Shown in pieces: positions 61,701 to 63,216 of a stretch of 63,216 nucleotides of DNA. Below the pieces are notes generated by a model. That model did no database searches. It saw only the letters and a list, made by a program, of their open reading frames with translations, and was not told the DNA's origin. How positions within the stretch are numbered: the stretch's first letter is position 1; every line of letters begins with the position of its first letter. This DNA comes from Gammaproteobacteria bacterium (GTDB lineage Bacteria > Pseudomonadota > Gammaproteobacteria > JAADJB01): positions 1 to 63,216 of the forward strand of contig JAADJB010000020.1 of assembly GCA_013151035.1 (NCBI GenBank). Reading direction: 5' to 3'. The position numbers and the translations under genes are program-made.

Positions 61701-62957
61701 TTATCGGTAATATTCAGGAAGAGCCAGTCTGGCAACACCGCTATCCACGGCTGCCCGTGCCACCGCGCGCGGGACACAATCTATTAAACGCGCATCCACT
61801 GGCTTGGGAATAATATAGTCCTTGCCGAAAGATAGACTATCGACCGTATAGGCCTGTAGCACCTCGACTGGAACAGGTTCATGCGCCAACTCACGCAGGG
61901 CATGTACTGCCGCCATCTGCATCTCCAGATTAATACAACGCGCACGCACATCCAGCGCACCACGAAAAATAAAAGGAAAGCCCAGGACATTATTGACCTG
62001 ATTGGGGTAATCACTACGTCCGGTTGCCATAATCAGATCGGAACGTACCGCATGTGCCTGCTGTGGATGAATCTCCGGATCAGGATTCGACAAGGCAAAA
62101 ACCACTGGGTTTGCCGCCATCAACTTCAATGTATCCGGACTCAACAGATCCGGCCCGGATACACCAATAAACACATCCGCACCCTTCATTGCATCAGCCA
62201 GGCTGCGACGATCCGTATGTACCGCAAACTCCTGCTTGTATTGATTCAGGTCATCACGTCCATCATGGATAACACCCTTGCGATCCACCATAAACAGATT
62301 TTCAGGCTTCGCACCCAGCCCCTTTAACAGACGCATAGAGGCAATCCCCGCCGCCCCGGCACCGAGACAAACAATCCGTGCCTCTGCCAGCGTCTTGCCC
62401 TGTATCTCCAACGCATTAAGCAAACCCGCCGAGATAATAATGGCAGTCCCATGCTGATCATCATGGAATACCGGAATATCCAGTTTTTCAGATAATATAC
62501 GTTCAATTTCAAAACAGTGTGGGGCGGCAATATCCTCCAGATTGATACCACCAAAGGTCGTCGCAATGCGCTCTACCGTGCTAATAAAATCTGCCGGATC
62601 AGCGGCATCGACTTCAATATCAAAGACATCAATATTGGCAAAACGCTTGAACAGGACGGCCTTACCTTCCATCACCGGCTTACCCGCCAGTGCTCCGACA
62701 TTACCCAACCCGAGGACGGCAGTACCATCGGTAATCACCGCAACCAGATTACCCTTACCGGTATAACGGTAGGCCTGTTCTGCATCCCCGGCAATCTCGC
62801 GCACCGGCTCTGCCACACCCGGCGTATAAGCTAACGCAAGATCCTGCTGGGTCTCACAGGGCTTGGTTAACTCGGTAGCAATCTTGCCTGGGCGCGGGAA
62901 TTCATGGTAATCCAACGCCGCCTGTCGGGAGATATCCAATGTTGAGCCTTTTTGCAT
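61701..62957 (-). CDS. Malic enzyme (oxaloacetate-decarboxylating, short form)
   Basis: This 418-residue enzyme turns malate into pyruvate and CO2, with NAD(P)+ as electron acceptor. Motifs are LALAYTPGVAEPVREI, ITDGTAVLGLGNVGALAGKPVMEGK, IDVFDIEVDA, and the Rossmann GAGAAGIASMRLL. It lacks the phosphotransacetylase-like extension of MaeB. I chose the ATG at 62957, with GAGG about 7 nt upstream; the frame stays open to 63011 without a start signal. Cofactor preference is not decided. Confidence 0.92.
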   Translation of the reverse strand: MQKGSTLDISRQAALDYHEFPRPGKIATELTKPCETQQDLALAYTPGVAEPVREIAGDAEQAYRYTGKGNLVAVITDGTAVLGLGNVGALAGKPVMEGKAVLFKRFANIDVFDIEVDAADPADFISTVERIATTFGGINLEDIAAPHCFEIERILSEKLDIPVFHDDQHGTAIIISAGLLNALEIQGKTLAEARIVCLGAGAAGIASMRLLKGLGAKPENLFMVDRKGVIHDGRDDLNQYKQEFAVHTDRRSLADAMKGADVFIGVSGPDLLSPDTLKLMAANPVVFALSNPDPEIHPQQAHAVRSDLIMATGRSDYPNQVNNVLGFPFIFRGALDVRARCINLEMQMAAVHALRELAHEPVPVEVLQAYTVDSLSFGKDYIIPKPVDARLIDCVPRAVARAAVDSGVARLALPEYYR

Positions 62958-63021
62958 AACATCCTCAATAAAACTTTCTATCACAACGAAACAATTATCA
63001 TAGCAGATCATTGCTGCCCCG

Positions 63022-63216
63022 TTAACTCAAGAGATAGGGATTGATCTTCTCTAACCGCTCGATGGGGTCAGAGCCAAAAAACGGGTCTGAGATATGTGTA
63101 GGGTGCGCACCGCGCACCAATACCCTGGTGCGTGGTACGCATATATGGTCTCCTCCCAGTTTGCAAGACATTGTGAACCTTTAACAGTGACAGGATTGCT
63201 TCCATATATCCGGCCT
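63022..63216. other. Right-edge spacer with repeats
   Basis: It contains the third TTAACTCAAGAG segment (about 63022), a GGGGTCAGAG fragment (63064), a family A repeat at 63098-63120 and a truncated one at 63126-63141. From about 63141 the sequence changes character, with CATATATGG facing CCATATATC some 50 bp later. No gene is visible before the window ends. Confidence 0.5.

Overview
The window looks like chromosome of a chemolithotrophic sulfur-oxidising gammaproteobacterium. The clearest metabolic sign is aprBA (AMP-dependent sulfite oxidation) divergent from soeABC (direct cytoplasmic sulfite oxidation). The housekeeping context is gammaproteobacterial: mrcA divergent from pilMNOPQ, a gspGHIJKLMN run, gltA, moaA, thiD/thiE and Mla-type genes. 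No rRNA, tRNA, CRISPR array or prophage was seen. Intergenic spaces are full of short palindromic repeats of several families.

Layout. 1-1500: terminator of an off-window gene, palindromic repeats, and an IS (197-1490) whose transposase is broken by an internal deletion. 1576-7271 (+): exopolysaccharide export and chain-length module of the exosortase-associated (XrtA/PEP-CTERM) type, ending in a VanZ-like gene. No glycosyltransferase or exosortase lies in the window. 7298-13897 (-): type II secretion genes gspG to gspN, then a Cys-cluster gene and yrfG, almost all abutting or overlapping. 14021-15265 (-): unknown exported protein. 15405-18381 (+): thiD, a hipBA toxin-antitoxin pair, then thiE. 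18378-22873 (-): MMPL/RND transporter, LolA-like periplasmic protein and an outer-membrane barrel. 22874-23354: repeats and a candidate structured small RNA with a very strong terminator. 23355-24218 (-): second Cys-cluster protein. 24427-26917 (-): aprBA. 27433-32060 (+): soeABC, followed by a hybrid sensor kinase. 34914-37904 (-): MlaE/MlaF/MlaD-like lipid transporter and a lipoprotein. 38218-39210 (+): moaA. 39212-39490: structured tandem repeat. 39545-48685 (-): TPR/beta-barrel protein, FecR-domain protein, HYR/thrombospondin-3 lipoprotein, small membrane-anchored protein and CHASE2 adenylate/guanylate cyclase. 48878-57719 (-): pilMNOPQ followed by a very large Ig-like lipoprotein. 57926-60322 (+): penicillin-binding protein 1A. 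60326-62957 (-): citrate synthase and malic enzyme.

How it fits together. AprBA and SoeABC would both take sulfite to sulfate in the cytoplasm and feed electrons to the membrane. Much of the rest is envelope work: polysaccharide export, T2SS, type IV pilus secretin, lipid trafficking, an RND-type exporter and two giant lipoproteins with Gly-rich tethers. The least explained block is the five-gene CHASE2/FecR/HYR/TPR-barrel locus, my best candidate for an undescribed envelope-sensing system. Two other unusual features stand out. hipBA sits inside the thiamine genes with a translational overlap into thiE. A dispersed hairpin repeat supplies the stop codon of four separate genes. All functional calls come from reading the translations and motifs; no database search was run.
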